DNA from: Apiosordaria backusii
Taxonomy: Eukaryota; Ascomycota; Sordariomycetes; Sordariales; Lasiosphaeriaceae
DNA length: 64,000 nt
Assembly: GCA_030549205.1 (NCBI GenBank)
Contig: JAUKTV010000004.1
Location: 620,001 to 684,000, forward strand
Direction: 5' to 3'
Part shown: in pieces, positions 1 to 8,941 of the stretch
Layout of the letters: every line of letters starts with the position of its first letter
How positions within the stretch are numbered: position 1 is the stretch's first letter
Translations under genes and position numbers: made by a program
The notes under the pieces: generated by a model
Databases searched by the model: none
The model's input: the letters and a program-made list of their open reading frames with translations, nothing else
Told to the model about the DNA's origin: nothing

Positions 1-2150
1 GCTTCCACCTTCATGGAATTCATCACCATCGAAAAGGCCCCGCACGCCGATTCCGCCAGACGGCCCAGCAAGCGCCTGTCGACAAACAGCTGGCAAGCGT
101 CGGGGTTATGATTAGTGATGTTGATCGACGTCCTGAGTGTCAAACTCTCAAGCTCGTCATATTTGTCGATGGGTCGACTCAGGGCCGTGTCCAATAAGTC
201 GGCCATGATCGGGGCGTACTTCCGCGTCCACTTAGAACTAAGACGAGACTGCATGGCATCGATAGAGAGTCCCTCCACAACATGAAGCGAGAGAGCAAAG
301 TCCCACGAGTCTTGGTGATTTGGGAAGTTCCAGCAGTCCGAGTTTGATGTGCCATCAGCAAGGTACGAAAATAGCAAGTCCGTTATGGCTGGTGAGAAAA
401 ACTCGTCCTCTGACACTTGAGTCGATTCTCGCAATAAGAGTTCCAAGCACTTCAGAGCCAGTGTCCGTGGCGACAACGCAGTTGGTGAAGATGGCTTCCA
501 AACGGGAAGTTCGAGAATCGATGCTTTGACGGCCCCCAGAGTAGTTTGAGTACTCTTGGAAGCATTGTGCTTTCGGTCTTTTGCCAGCTGAGTGATATCT
601 GCGGATTGGTCGAGCAGACGCGTGAGGAGAGCAGCGAAGCCATGGGATCGGAGTTGTTGAATAAGATGTGCTGAAGTGGAAGCCGCCAAAAGTGTGACGA
701 CTATGGCCAGTATAGAGTAGCCGCATACAAGGTCCGTCTCTTCCCCAAGCGATTGAAATAGAGCGCCATCTCCACTATGATCCCGAAATTGGCGGCGAAA
801 CTCCTTGGTCTTCATCTTTTGCGCCAGCTCCAATAATGCGCCTTTGCGCAAAGATGAAGCTTTGGCTGATGGGGCGCCGATGCGGTCAAGAATATCATCC
901 ATTTCATCAGCAAAGCGACTATTTGCGCCCGCCTGTCGCAGTTCGTGAATACTTCGAACAGCGCCACTATTTCCTAGTTCCTCTTCCTCATCAAGGTATG
1001 CAAACTTGCTGAGGGCGGCGCTTTTGGTGAGTCGCCCGATGTTGAATAGTGCGCCCTTTGAGGACATGTCGTCGAGGCCACCGCCCAAACCGCCGCTGCC
1101 AAACAACGGGTCTTCTTCCGCCAACATGGACCTCTGCTGGCTGTAGGTGAATTTGGGCCCCGACTTCTTGGCCGTCAATACTGGGCGCGCCATGGTCCTT
1201 CCTTTGTCCGCGGGTTCTGGACTAGAGTCCCGCAGTGCTGGAGACCGTCTGGTTTTGGAAATGGGTGAATCCTGCGACAAAACTATGTCTTCCTCTGATT
1301 CACTTTCTTCATCCGCCTGTTCAACCAATGTGTCAATCAGCCGCCTCTTCTTCGGCGTCTTTGCGGGCTGGCTTCGTGGGATTGTGTCAGGCGCTGAGGT
1401 GGGTAGAGACGGGCTTTCACTTTCGATCGGAGGAGGTTTGGAAGGGGAAGGAGGCTTGGAGGAGGAAGGTCGTGGATCGGAAAGGCGTATTGGAATCTGT
1501 GTTTTCTCGGGGTCGGATTTCTTGGAGTTTTTGTTCTTGGTACTAACGCTTAGATTTTTCAATATTTTGGTTGTCTTCACTGAGAAGAGAGGTACGGAGG
1601 GCGGCGCATCGTGCATCTGAACATCTCGTTCTGGTGTCTCTCGAGGTGGCGGCACGGCTGAGGGTTCCTCTTTGGGGGCTGATCGTCGAGTGACGGGCTC
1701 TGGAGGCGGCGCTTTCTCAGGGGAAAGATCTGGTATCGAGTAAGGGAGTGAGGTCTTGCTAGTCCGTTCTGACTGCACACGAGCGAGCCTCCTCTTCTTA
1801 GGTCGAGCGTCCTCCTCGGGTTCATCTTCAATTGCGTAAATATCGTAAGGATCGGGGAGGGGCTGACTGTGAGAGTCATTGGAGGGCTTCGAAGATGTCT
1901 CACGGCCAGCTTTACGTGTGCTTTGTAGTTTCCCTTTGGTGGAAACTAGGGTGCGGGAGGAAGACGCAGGCTCAGGTGAGCTCGTTGGTGACTTATTGAG
2001 GGAGGACACGGTCGGAACGATGGGCGCAGATTCGGCATGTCTGAGAGTGCCAACTGTCGTGGCTTTGGGTCTTCTCCGTGTAAGTTTGCCATAAGTGGTG
2101 GCTTTCTTCTTGGGTGCAAAGCCAAAGTCGGTTTCGCTAGTACTGGCCAT
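1..2150 (-). CDS. WAPL-type cohesin release factor, 3' part cut by window edge
   Basis: One uninterrupted reading frame runs from an ATG at 2150 down to base 1 (716 codons, no stop reached), so the C-terminus lies outside the window. Residues 1 to about 340 are low-complexity and rich in Ser, Pro and charged residues, with basic patches such as PKKRRL, as expected for a nuclear protein. From about residue 350 the protein becomes ordered and contains GALFNIGRLTKSAALSKFAY, then IHELRQAGANSRFADEMDDI and a long helical region (SILAIVVTLLAASTSAHLIQ). I recognise this as the conserved fungal WAPL (Wpl1/Rad61) domain. WAPL opens the Smc3-Scc1 gate with Pds5 and removes cohesin from chromatin. The gene is divergent from the UPRT gene. 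No introns were seen in this part. The family call rests on remembered motifs and the true C-terminus is unseen. Confidence 0.78.
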   Translation of the reverse strand, partial: MASTSETDFGFAPKKKATTYGKLTRRRPKATTVGTLRHAESAPIVPTVSSLNKSPTSSPEPASSSRTLVSTKGKLQSTRKAGRETSSKPSNDSHSQPLPDPYDIYAIEDEPEEDARPKKRRLARVQSERTSKTSLPYSIPDLSPEKAPPPEPVTRRSAPKEEPSAVPPPRETPERDVQMHDAPPSVPLFSVKTTKILKNLSVSTKNKNSKKSDPEKTQIPIRLSDPRPSSSKPPSPSKPPPIESESPSLPTSAPDTIPRSQPAKTPKKRRLIDTLVEQADEESESEEDIVLSQDSPISKTRRSPALRDSSPEPADKGRTMARPVLTAKKSGPKFTYSQQRSMLAEEDPLFGSGGLGGGLDDMSSKGALFNIGRLTKSAALSKFAYLDEEEELGNSGAVRSIHELRQAGANSRFADEMDDILDRIGAPSAKASSLRKGALLELAQKMKTKEFRRQFRDHSGDGALFQSLGEETDLVCGYSILAIVVTLLAASTSAHLIQQLRSHGFAALLTRLLDQSADITQLAKDRKHNASKSTQTTLGAVKASILELPVWKPSSPTALSPRTLALKCLELLLRESTQVSEDEFFSPAITDLLFSYLADGTSNSDCWNFPNHQDSWDFALSLHVVEGLSIDAMQSRLSSKWTRKYAPIMADLLDTALSRPIDKYDELESLTLRTSINITNHNPDACQLFVDRRLLGRLAESACGAFSMVMNSMKVE

Positions 2151-3429
2151 GGTAAGGGACGCAAAGGAAGCAGGCGCGCAAAAGGCAGCGGTTCAAGAAG
2201 CAAACGAGAATTATGCCGGGGAAAACAGATGTGTCAGTGGGACATTTCTAGTTGCTTGGGATGCGGCGCCAATGCGGTTGGGAGAAGGAGCTCAGATGTC
2301 GGTCCGCGTCGTGATATTAAACTCAATGCGAGGCCAGCCTCAGCTGCCACGCGGAGCAGAGACTGAGATTTCAAACAAAGACACAGCTCTGGGTGACGTA
2401 AATAGTGGCAGATGTATGATCTGGCCGGGAGAAAAAGCCGTTGGGAGTGGAGAACTAGGAGATGGGACAATCGCAATCCTCATGCGCAGCGGACGCGATC
2501 ACGATTTCGTTGTTCATGGGAAGGCTGATTGTGTTTGGAAACAAGCACCAACCCCACATTCGCACTTGAACTCCCGCTCCTGGTCCCAGCGCCACCTGCA
2601 TGATGGCCCGTGCACCGTTTCTTGGCTCCAGCACTTCGAAAAGAGAAGGTGCAAAGGTCTCGACTTCGAGCTCCCTCTTGCGAATCCGCCGACATTGGAT
2701 CTGTCGTCCCAATTCTCGGGAGATTGTGTGATTTCAAACTAGGTGAATTCTTAGCGCTAAGGCTAAAAACAAGAAACCAGGCTCAAAATCTTGTGAGCTG
2801 TGGGCCTGGGAAAGAGTGAACTGTCAAGTCTATCAGTTCATCTTATCTTATCTGTAGCCCCGCAAAGAGCAAGGTGAACCCCGCAGTTATCTCAGTCAAG
2901 AAAAGGACCCTGAATGAGATGGAATATCAACTCCAATGCCCCAGCCTCTCATAGCCATCCATTACTAAAAGCTCTTTGCACAGCTATCACTGTCATGTGG
3001 CGTCCATCTTGTGAAGCCCATCCACGTTTCCTTCCAACAGTCAGGTGGGGTTGGAAACTGCAGCCAGGGGCTTGCTGCCATCTGGTGGCATGGTATAGGA
3101 AGAAGCTTGCTTTGAGAGGGGCAAACTGCTGGTAGTCCACCGAGTATTTAGGATTTAGGTTACCTCGTGTGCTCAGCTTCCCGATTTAAAGCAACATCAG
3201 CTCTCCTGTTCCGGCCCCCTTTCCTGCCAGCCTTTGTTCACAGTCTAGACTTACACTTCAAGGGTGATTCCTGGCATCCCCTGCAAATACTTTTGTTCAG
3301 GTGGAGTTCACCTTATCTCCGCACCTTATTCAACTTGAACTCACCTTCTTACAAACTGTGGACAAACACAACACCGTCTTTCTCTTTAATCAACTTTTTG
3401 TGGTGTCTTTTACTCGAGATATATCCAAA
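2151..3429. promoter_or_regulatory. Divergent intergenic region WAPL / UPRT
   Basis: About 1.3 kb separates the two divergent start codons and should hold both promoters. A TGACGTAA octamer (2394-2401) matches an ATF/CREB-type site. CT-rich and CA-rich stretches just before 3430 look like the UPRT 5' UTR. The open frames here overlap the WAPL start or lack recognisable domains. Confidence 0.5.
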
Positions 3430-4313
3430 ATGTCTGAAACAGAGGTAGCCCCCGTCAAGTGCGTCGGCCCCGAATACCGCGCCGAGTCCCAAAAGCCCAC
3501 CGCCACCGTCTCAACCGTCGTCAACATTGACAATCTCACCGTCCTCCCCCAAACTCCCCAGTTGATCGCCCTCCTCTCCATCATCCGCAACCGCGACACC
3601 CCCGCGGCGACTTCGTCTTCTACTCCAACCGCATCATCCGCCTCCTCGTCGAGGAAGGCCTCAACCACCTCCCCACCGTCTCCCACACCGTCACCACCCC
3701 CGTCGGCCGCCCCTACGACGGCCTCTCCTTCCAGGGCAAAATCGCCGGCGTGTCCATCATGCGCGCGGGCGAGGCCATGGAGCAAGGGCTGCGCGACTGC
3801 TGCCGGAGTGTTCGAATCGGAAAGATCTTGATTCAGCGAGACGAGGAGACAGCGCAGCCGAAGCTGTTTTATGATAAGTTGCCCGAGGATATTGCGGATA
3901 GATGGGTGCTGTTGCTGGATCCCATGTTTGCTACTGGTGAGTTCATGTCTGTGAACATGTGATATGAAGGGGAGTGTGTGAGGGCTGATGAGAGGGGAAA
4001 AAACAGGCGGATCTGCTATCATGGCTGTTGATGTGCTCAAGTCTCGCGGTGTGCCCGAGGAGCGGATTTTGTTCCTCAATGTTTTGGCTAGCCCAGAGGG
4101 CATCAAGAACTTTGCGGGCAAGTTCCCCAAGCTGAGGGTGGTGACGGCTTTTGTGGATGAGGGGCTTGATGAGAAGAAGTGAGTCCCCTTTTTAATTTTT
4201 TTGTTAATCCGTGACTTGAGTGAGAGTGAGAGCTAACCACCCCCTTTTCACCCTTAAACAGCTACATCATCCCAGGCCTTGGTGATTTTGGTGACAGATA
4301 TTATACCCGGTGA
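3430..4313 (+). CDS. FUR1: Uracil phosphoribosyltransferase, with a 1-nt frame break in exon 1
   Basis: UPRT converts uracil plus PRPP to UMP (pyrimidine salvage; also the URC6 step of fungal uracil catabolism, as I recall it). Exons are 3430-3936, 4007-4178 and 4262-4313. The N-terminus (NIDNLTVLPQTPQLIALLSI) and, after a frame change, GDFVFYSNRIIRLLVEEGLN and KIAGVSIMRAGEAMEQGLRD follow the eukaryotic UPRT pattern. The PRPP loop DPMFATGGSA is formed across intron 1, and the C-terminus GLGDFGDRYYTR is characteristic. The frame moves by one base at about 3596-3606, inside or next to a C5 run. Coding bases sum to 731, one short of 244 codons, so one base is missing in the sequence or in the genome. 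As written, translation would run into a wrong frame. Function is certain; integrity is not. Confidence 0.9.
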
Positions 4314-4583
4314 AGAACGAATGTTGTAATCACCAAATAAAATACACGAAAAAAACAGATCACACACAAGGTGGCATTGGTTTTCTTGGGTTTGCTTGTA
4401 AAAAAGAAAGCGTTGTAGATATTAATGTTCATACCCGCTGAGTTGATTGACCAAGTTTCTCATGCCTTAGCTTTTAAATATCGCCCTACCGCCATGATAT
4501 GATTGATCGATGCCACCCGTAGTACATTTCCCTTATTCCCAAGAACCATTTACACTATTTATCGCAAAATAAAAACGAAAAGA

Positions 4584-5093
4584 TTACTCGTAGTCATCAT
4601 CATCTGGTATCACATCGCCATAGCCATCGTCATCATCGTCTGCTTCCACTCGCCGGGCTGGTCTCCCGCTACTTGATCGGCCGGCTACTTTGGCTTTTTC
4701 GCTGTTTTCTTGGGCGACGGCATCTGCTGCGTCGACCCATTCAGCGTAGACGTCGACTGGGGCGGAGAGGTCTGTTTGGGCAGTGTGTCAGCGTTTTCTG
4801 GTCTATCTGGTGCGCACAGTAGAGGGGTTTTGCATACAGTTGATGCCGCATTGGAAGTGCTGCCCGCAAATCTTGCAGTCTAGGGACCCAACGCCGGCTT
4901 TCTTGTCGACTTTGACAGAGACCGCCTTTTCGTGGTTGCAGAAGAGGCATGTGAAGACTGATGGGAGGGGCTCGTTCTGTTAAGTTTCGGGGATATTGTT
5001 AGCTTCTCGAGTATGCGCGCGAGGAGGTTCGAGATCAGAATGTACTCTGCGAGGGCCGGTTGGCTTTCTGGTGGCCTTTTTGCGCTTGCCCAT
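4584..5093 (-). CDS. ELF1: Transcription elongation factor Elf1 (Elof1 family)
   Basis: Small zinc protein of elongating RNA polymerase II. Exons on the minus strand are 5093-5046, 4976-4838 and 4771-4584 (124 aa). It begins MGKRKKATRKPTGPRR, the basic N-terminal tail of the family. The zinc ribbon follows, with CLFCNHEKAVSVKVDKKAGV and CKICGQHFQCGINYL (four cysteines in two CxxC pairs), and then APVDVYAEWVDAAD, the signature end of the Elf1 core. The fungal C-terminal extension is acidic (DDDDDGYGDV..DDDDYE). Both introns (69 and 66 nt) are canonical, and intron 2 splits the codon for the Tyr in INYLSAP. The start is the only ATG giving the basic tail. It lies between UPRT and the URC1-type gene but has no pathway link with them. 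Confidence 0.95.
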
Positions 5094-6474
5094 GGTGTCT
5101 GGTTGATTGGATTTGAGAGATTGATGGGGGTGGATAGGTTGCGCAATTGAAAAGGTGCAGTCGCTGGTTTTGTGCGGAGTTGCGCCGAGGTTTTATGGGT
5201 GTTTTTTTAGAGAGTTTGATGTGGGAAAGTGATGCGATGGGATATGGATGGGATTCAACAAGATTCGGTCATCGCCATCATTCACTGGAGACGCGTCGGA
5301 TTAATTGCCCCGCTAGCTGAACGTGGGAGCGTGCCACGGTGCCACGGTGTGCGGTGAACTGAAGTTTGGCCAAGGCGAAGGTCGAAGGTGAAGCTCTCGG
5401 TCAAGCCTCGTCTGCCAAGGCTCACCGGATCTCCTCCACCTCTTGACAAGAAGTCGGATTTCTATCAGTGGCCTGTGCGCCGACACCCCTCCGATTGTCA
5501 GTTCCACTCCACCCCGTCTCGGCGAGAGGGGACCTCCTTCAAGTGATCATCATCTTGGTAATGTTCGTCCGAGGAAGCTGTTGTGAAAGATGTACTGCTG
5601 CCTGTTTTGAAGATGACATGGTTATCTAATTCCGAAGAGCTGTCTCACCGACAGTCAGAGACAATATTGTGATATTCATCCCTCACCGGTCAACTGACCT
5701 CTTGTGGCTTCACTTCATTCCCGTTATCGATATCGATATCGAAGACGTGTTCGCCTTCCAAACGCAGTTCCGTGATATCCACAGCGGCAGACGATCCGAT
5801 TGCGGTGCCCCGCCGTCCGGCGTCCCGGAGTGGAGTAAGACGTGGAAGCACAAGCAGTTGTCAAGCACAGCTTACAGGATTGCAGGGGTCGCAGCAAGCA
5901 CTACCGGAACGCCAACACACGGCCAGCAGCTTGCAGCACCCTTGCCTATCGATCACCTGCCCCAAATGCTCACTGCTTCTCCCTGCCTTTCCCTGCCAGT
6001 GATTCCGACCGCCGGTGATACCAGCGTTCGAGCGGTCCATGCCCGTCCAATGACGCCGGTTTCTCATCACGGGGTCTCACCCGAGCTCCGGAACCTGCCA
6101 CATTCCGATGTCTTATTACCAACCGTTTCCCATACCGTCACAAAGCTATACAATACTAGTTGCCCGCCCGGGTTTCACTTGGCTACTCAGTGCTCTCTGT
6201 CTGCTAGTCTCCTGTTGTCATCGTCGTCTTGAAAACATCCCGTTAAGGACACCGCTACTTGCTTGGGTTGTGTATCGTGACCACTTACAGACCTCCTACC
6301 TTCTTTGATCCCGACAGACCTCGATCCCGCACCCCCCGCTTTGTCATTATTTGTGTCCCGTTTCATCCAGACCTTCTTCTCACCTTCTAGATCGGTACCA
6401 CTCACCCCAAGTTAGCTGCTTACCTCCCTACTTCGATTGACGTTCCACAATCACAAGTAACAAACAAACCCACG
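5094..6474. promoter_or_regulatory. Divergent intergenic region Elf1 / URC1
   Basis: 1.4 kb between the two divergent start codons. It contains a 16-bp perfect palindrome (listed separately) and a long C/T-rich leader before the URC1 ATG. A 187-codon frame at 5669-6232 has no recognisable domain and I do not call it a gene. Confidence 0.5.
5727..5742. promoter_or_regulatory. 16-bp perfect palindrome upstream of URC1
   Basis: TCGATATCGATATCGA is identical to its reverse complement. It also reads as overlapping ATCGAT/GATATC units. It lies about 730 bp before the URC1 ATG and 630 bp before the Elf1 ATG. A role as a binding site for a dimeric regulator is only inferred. Confidence 0.3.
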
Positions 6475-8941
6475 ATGGGCTCAACAACAACAAACATGGG
6501 CGACCTAAAGGAAGCCCTCCAAACAATCAGCCAAACCCAATCCGCCCTCCTCACCGCCGTCCAGTCCATCTCCCAGCGAGTCAACGCCCTCGAGAACTCC
6601 CCCAAGCCTTCTTCCTCTGGCGGTGGCGGTATCATCGACCGCTCCTCCACCCCCCTAAAAACAGGTTTCACCTCCACCCCAACCACCGAACTCCCCCCGA
6701 CGCCGGCACCCAAACCCCCCAGCCCACCTCCCCTATCGCAACCACCTCCACCCCGTCCACCAAATCCCAATTCACCTCCCGCGTAATCCTAACAACCTAC
6801 CCCCACCAAATCGGCATCTCCCCCCTCCCCCTCGTCTGGGGCGCCCCCGACCCCCTCACCCGCGGTCCGGTAACCGTCTCCCGCTCCCCCTCCACCATCG
6901 GCCGCCGCAACGCCATCGGCGCCCACGGCGGCTCCTACAGCATCTACTACGCCCTCGCCCTCGCCTCCGGCGAGCTCCCCCACAACCACAAGCCCGATTA
7001 CACCAACACCGAGCCTGCCGTGAATATCGGTCCTTTTCCGCAATGGGGTGACAAGAAAAAGATTGTGGCTATGGATCCGTGGGGGCATTTGGTGCCGTGG
7101 ACGCATAAGGATTTGATGGAAAGGGAAGGGGTTGACCTAAGGCCGACGATTGCGGTGACGAAGGCGCATATGAAGTTGCCGGAGCTGGAGGAGAGTGTGA
7201 GGGGGGGCAGGCTGAGGCCGGATGGGAGGGTGTGTTTGAATGAGAGGGGGGAGTTGGCGGTGACGAAGTTTGCGGTGGAGCCGGTTTGGTATTTGCCGGG
7301 GGTGGCGGAGAGGTTTGGGATTGAGGAGGGGGTGCTGAGGAGGGCGTTGTTTGAGGAGACGGGGGGGATGTATCCTGAGGTGAGTTCAAGTCAAGAGTGA
7401 AATGGGGTTAGTTTGGGGGGAGAGACTGACGGTTGGGTTTGGGAATAGTTGATTACTAGGTCGGATATCAAGGTGTTTTTGCCGCCTATTGGTAAGTTTG
7501 ATGTCACGGTTTGGTGGGACAGAAAAGGTTCGTGATGTCTGACAAGATGATGATGGTTACAGGTGGCTTGACGGTGTATGTCTTTGGCGACCCGGCGAAT
7601 ATGTCTGACCCGTCCAAGAGGTTGGCGCTGCGGATTCATGATGAGGTATGACAGCCACACTCTCCCACAAACCCAACCGGTTATTCACGGGTGTCTCTAT
7701 CATCGTTGATATTGTTATGGTTGTGCTGACACGCAGGGTCCTTTTTTTTCTCGGGTCACAGTGCAATGGCAGCGATGTCTTCGGCTCCGATATTTGCACT
7801 TGCAGGCCGTACTTGATCTTCGGTATCGAAGAAGCTGTCAAGGAGGCACAGAATGGCGGCAGTGGTGTTGTGATTTACTTCCGCAAGGAAGGGCGAGCGT
7901 TGGGTGAGGTTACAAAGGTATGGTTGCTTTTCTGCCCTTTATTCCTCCGATGTCGTTTGTTTTTGTTGTGGCAAGTTCAACACAAAAGGGTTTTTTTTCA
8001 GCTGACACGAATATTGGAAATGTAGTACCGTAAGTCTCTTGATCGTCTTTTCTTGCCCCCCGGAATTTCACTGCTTTGGTGGTGGTGCGGTTGCCTCCTT
8101 TTCTCGGAGAGCTTTCCGTGCTGTGTCATTGTGTGTGCGCGTGTAAGTCTGTAATAGTGTCTAATGATCTGCATGATTGTAGTGGTGTACAACGCCCGCA
8201 AACGCGGGGAAGATCGGGCATCGGATTACTTCAAGAGGACGGAGAACATTGCGGGTGTCAAGGACATGCGGTTCCAGGCGTTGATGCCGGATATCCTGCA
8301 TTGGCTCGGCATTACCAAGATTGACAGGATGCTCAGCATGAGCAAGTGAGTCTCTTTTTCCCTTCCCTTCTTCTTGTCGAATTTTCTCACTTGCAGCGTT
8401 GCGTAACACGTACCGAGTCCCGGGAGATGATTATCTGGGGAATGATGTTCTCGATGCTAATATGTTTCTTCGATTTGCAGCATGAAACACGATGCTATTG
8501 TTGGTCAAGGGTGAGTACAAACGTTTTTTTTTCTCTCTCTCTCTTTCTCACTGCCTGGTGATCTCAAGAAAGAAAATGTCTGAGGTCGGAACCGGGCGGT
8601 CCGGTGGTTTGGTTTTAGGTTTTTGTTCTGGTTGCTAATCATGGACGATCGCGATCTAGTATTCCTATTCATGAGCGGGTTGAGCTCCCAGAAGCTTTGA
8701 TCCCAGCCGATTCAAGAGTTGAGATCGATGCCAAGATCACTGCCGGTATGAGACATTCCCATTTCATTTTCTCTTAGTCAATCCTTTTCTCTGGTGTCGT
8801 GTGAGAAGTGTGTTTCGGCAAGAATCTGACTGGACTGACTTTGTGTGTGCGTGTGTGTGCGTGACAGGATATTTCACGACAGGTCACCGAATGACAGAGC
8901 AAGAGCTCAAGGCCGTGCAGGGCCGGATATGGGAAGAGTAA
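6475..8941 (+). CDS. URC1: URC1-type GTP cyclohydrolase II-like protein (uracil catabolism)
   Basis: Paralogue of GTP cyclohydrolase II used in the URC uracil-degradation pathway rather than in riboflavin synthesis. Exons are 6475-7379, 7449-7491, 7563-7645, 7762-7917, 8026-8029 (4 nt), 8183-8345, 8481-8510, 8660-8745 and 8868-8941. The N-terminus has a short helix (DLKEALQTISQTQSALLTAV) and a Pro/Thr-rich linker. The URC1-specific domain follows (IGAHGGSYSIYYALALASGE, FPQWGDKKKIVAMDPWGHLV), then the GCHII-like core HDECNGSDVFGSDICTCRPY with its Cys cluster, EGRALGEVTKYLVYNARKR, MPDILHWLGITKIDRMLSMS and the C-terminal ELPEALIPADSRVEIDAKIT. The total is 514 aa if one base is restored, because the frame shifts by one somewhere in 6640-6780 (Pro-rich linker, several C6 runs). 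Coding bases sum to 1544, one short of a multiple of three. Splice joins 2 to 9 all keep the conserved frame. Confidence 0.88.

Noticed and set aside
2095..2742. 215-codon plus-strand frame over the WAPL start
   Set aside because: It overlaps the first codons and promoter of WAPL antisense, has no domain, and its composition is not protein-like.
3590..3612. Programmed ribosomal frameshift in UPRT
   Set aside because: No slippery heptamer with downstream structure is evident, and UPRT is not known to use one. An indel is simpler.
5669..6232. 187-codon frame upstream of URC1
   Set aside because: No domain or splice support; it lies in a divergent promoter and leader region and has a promiscuous composition.
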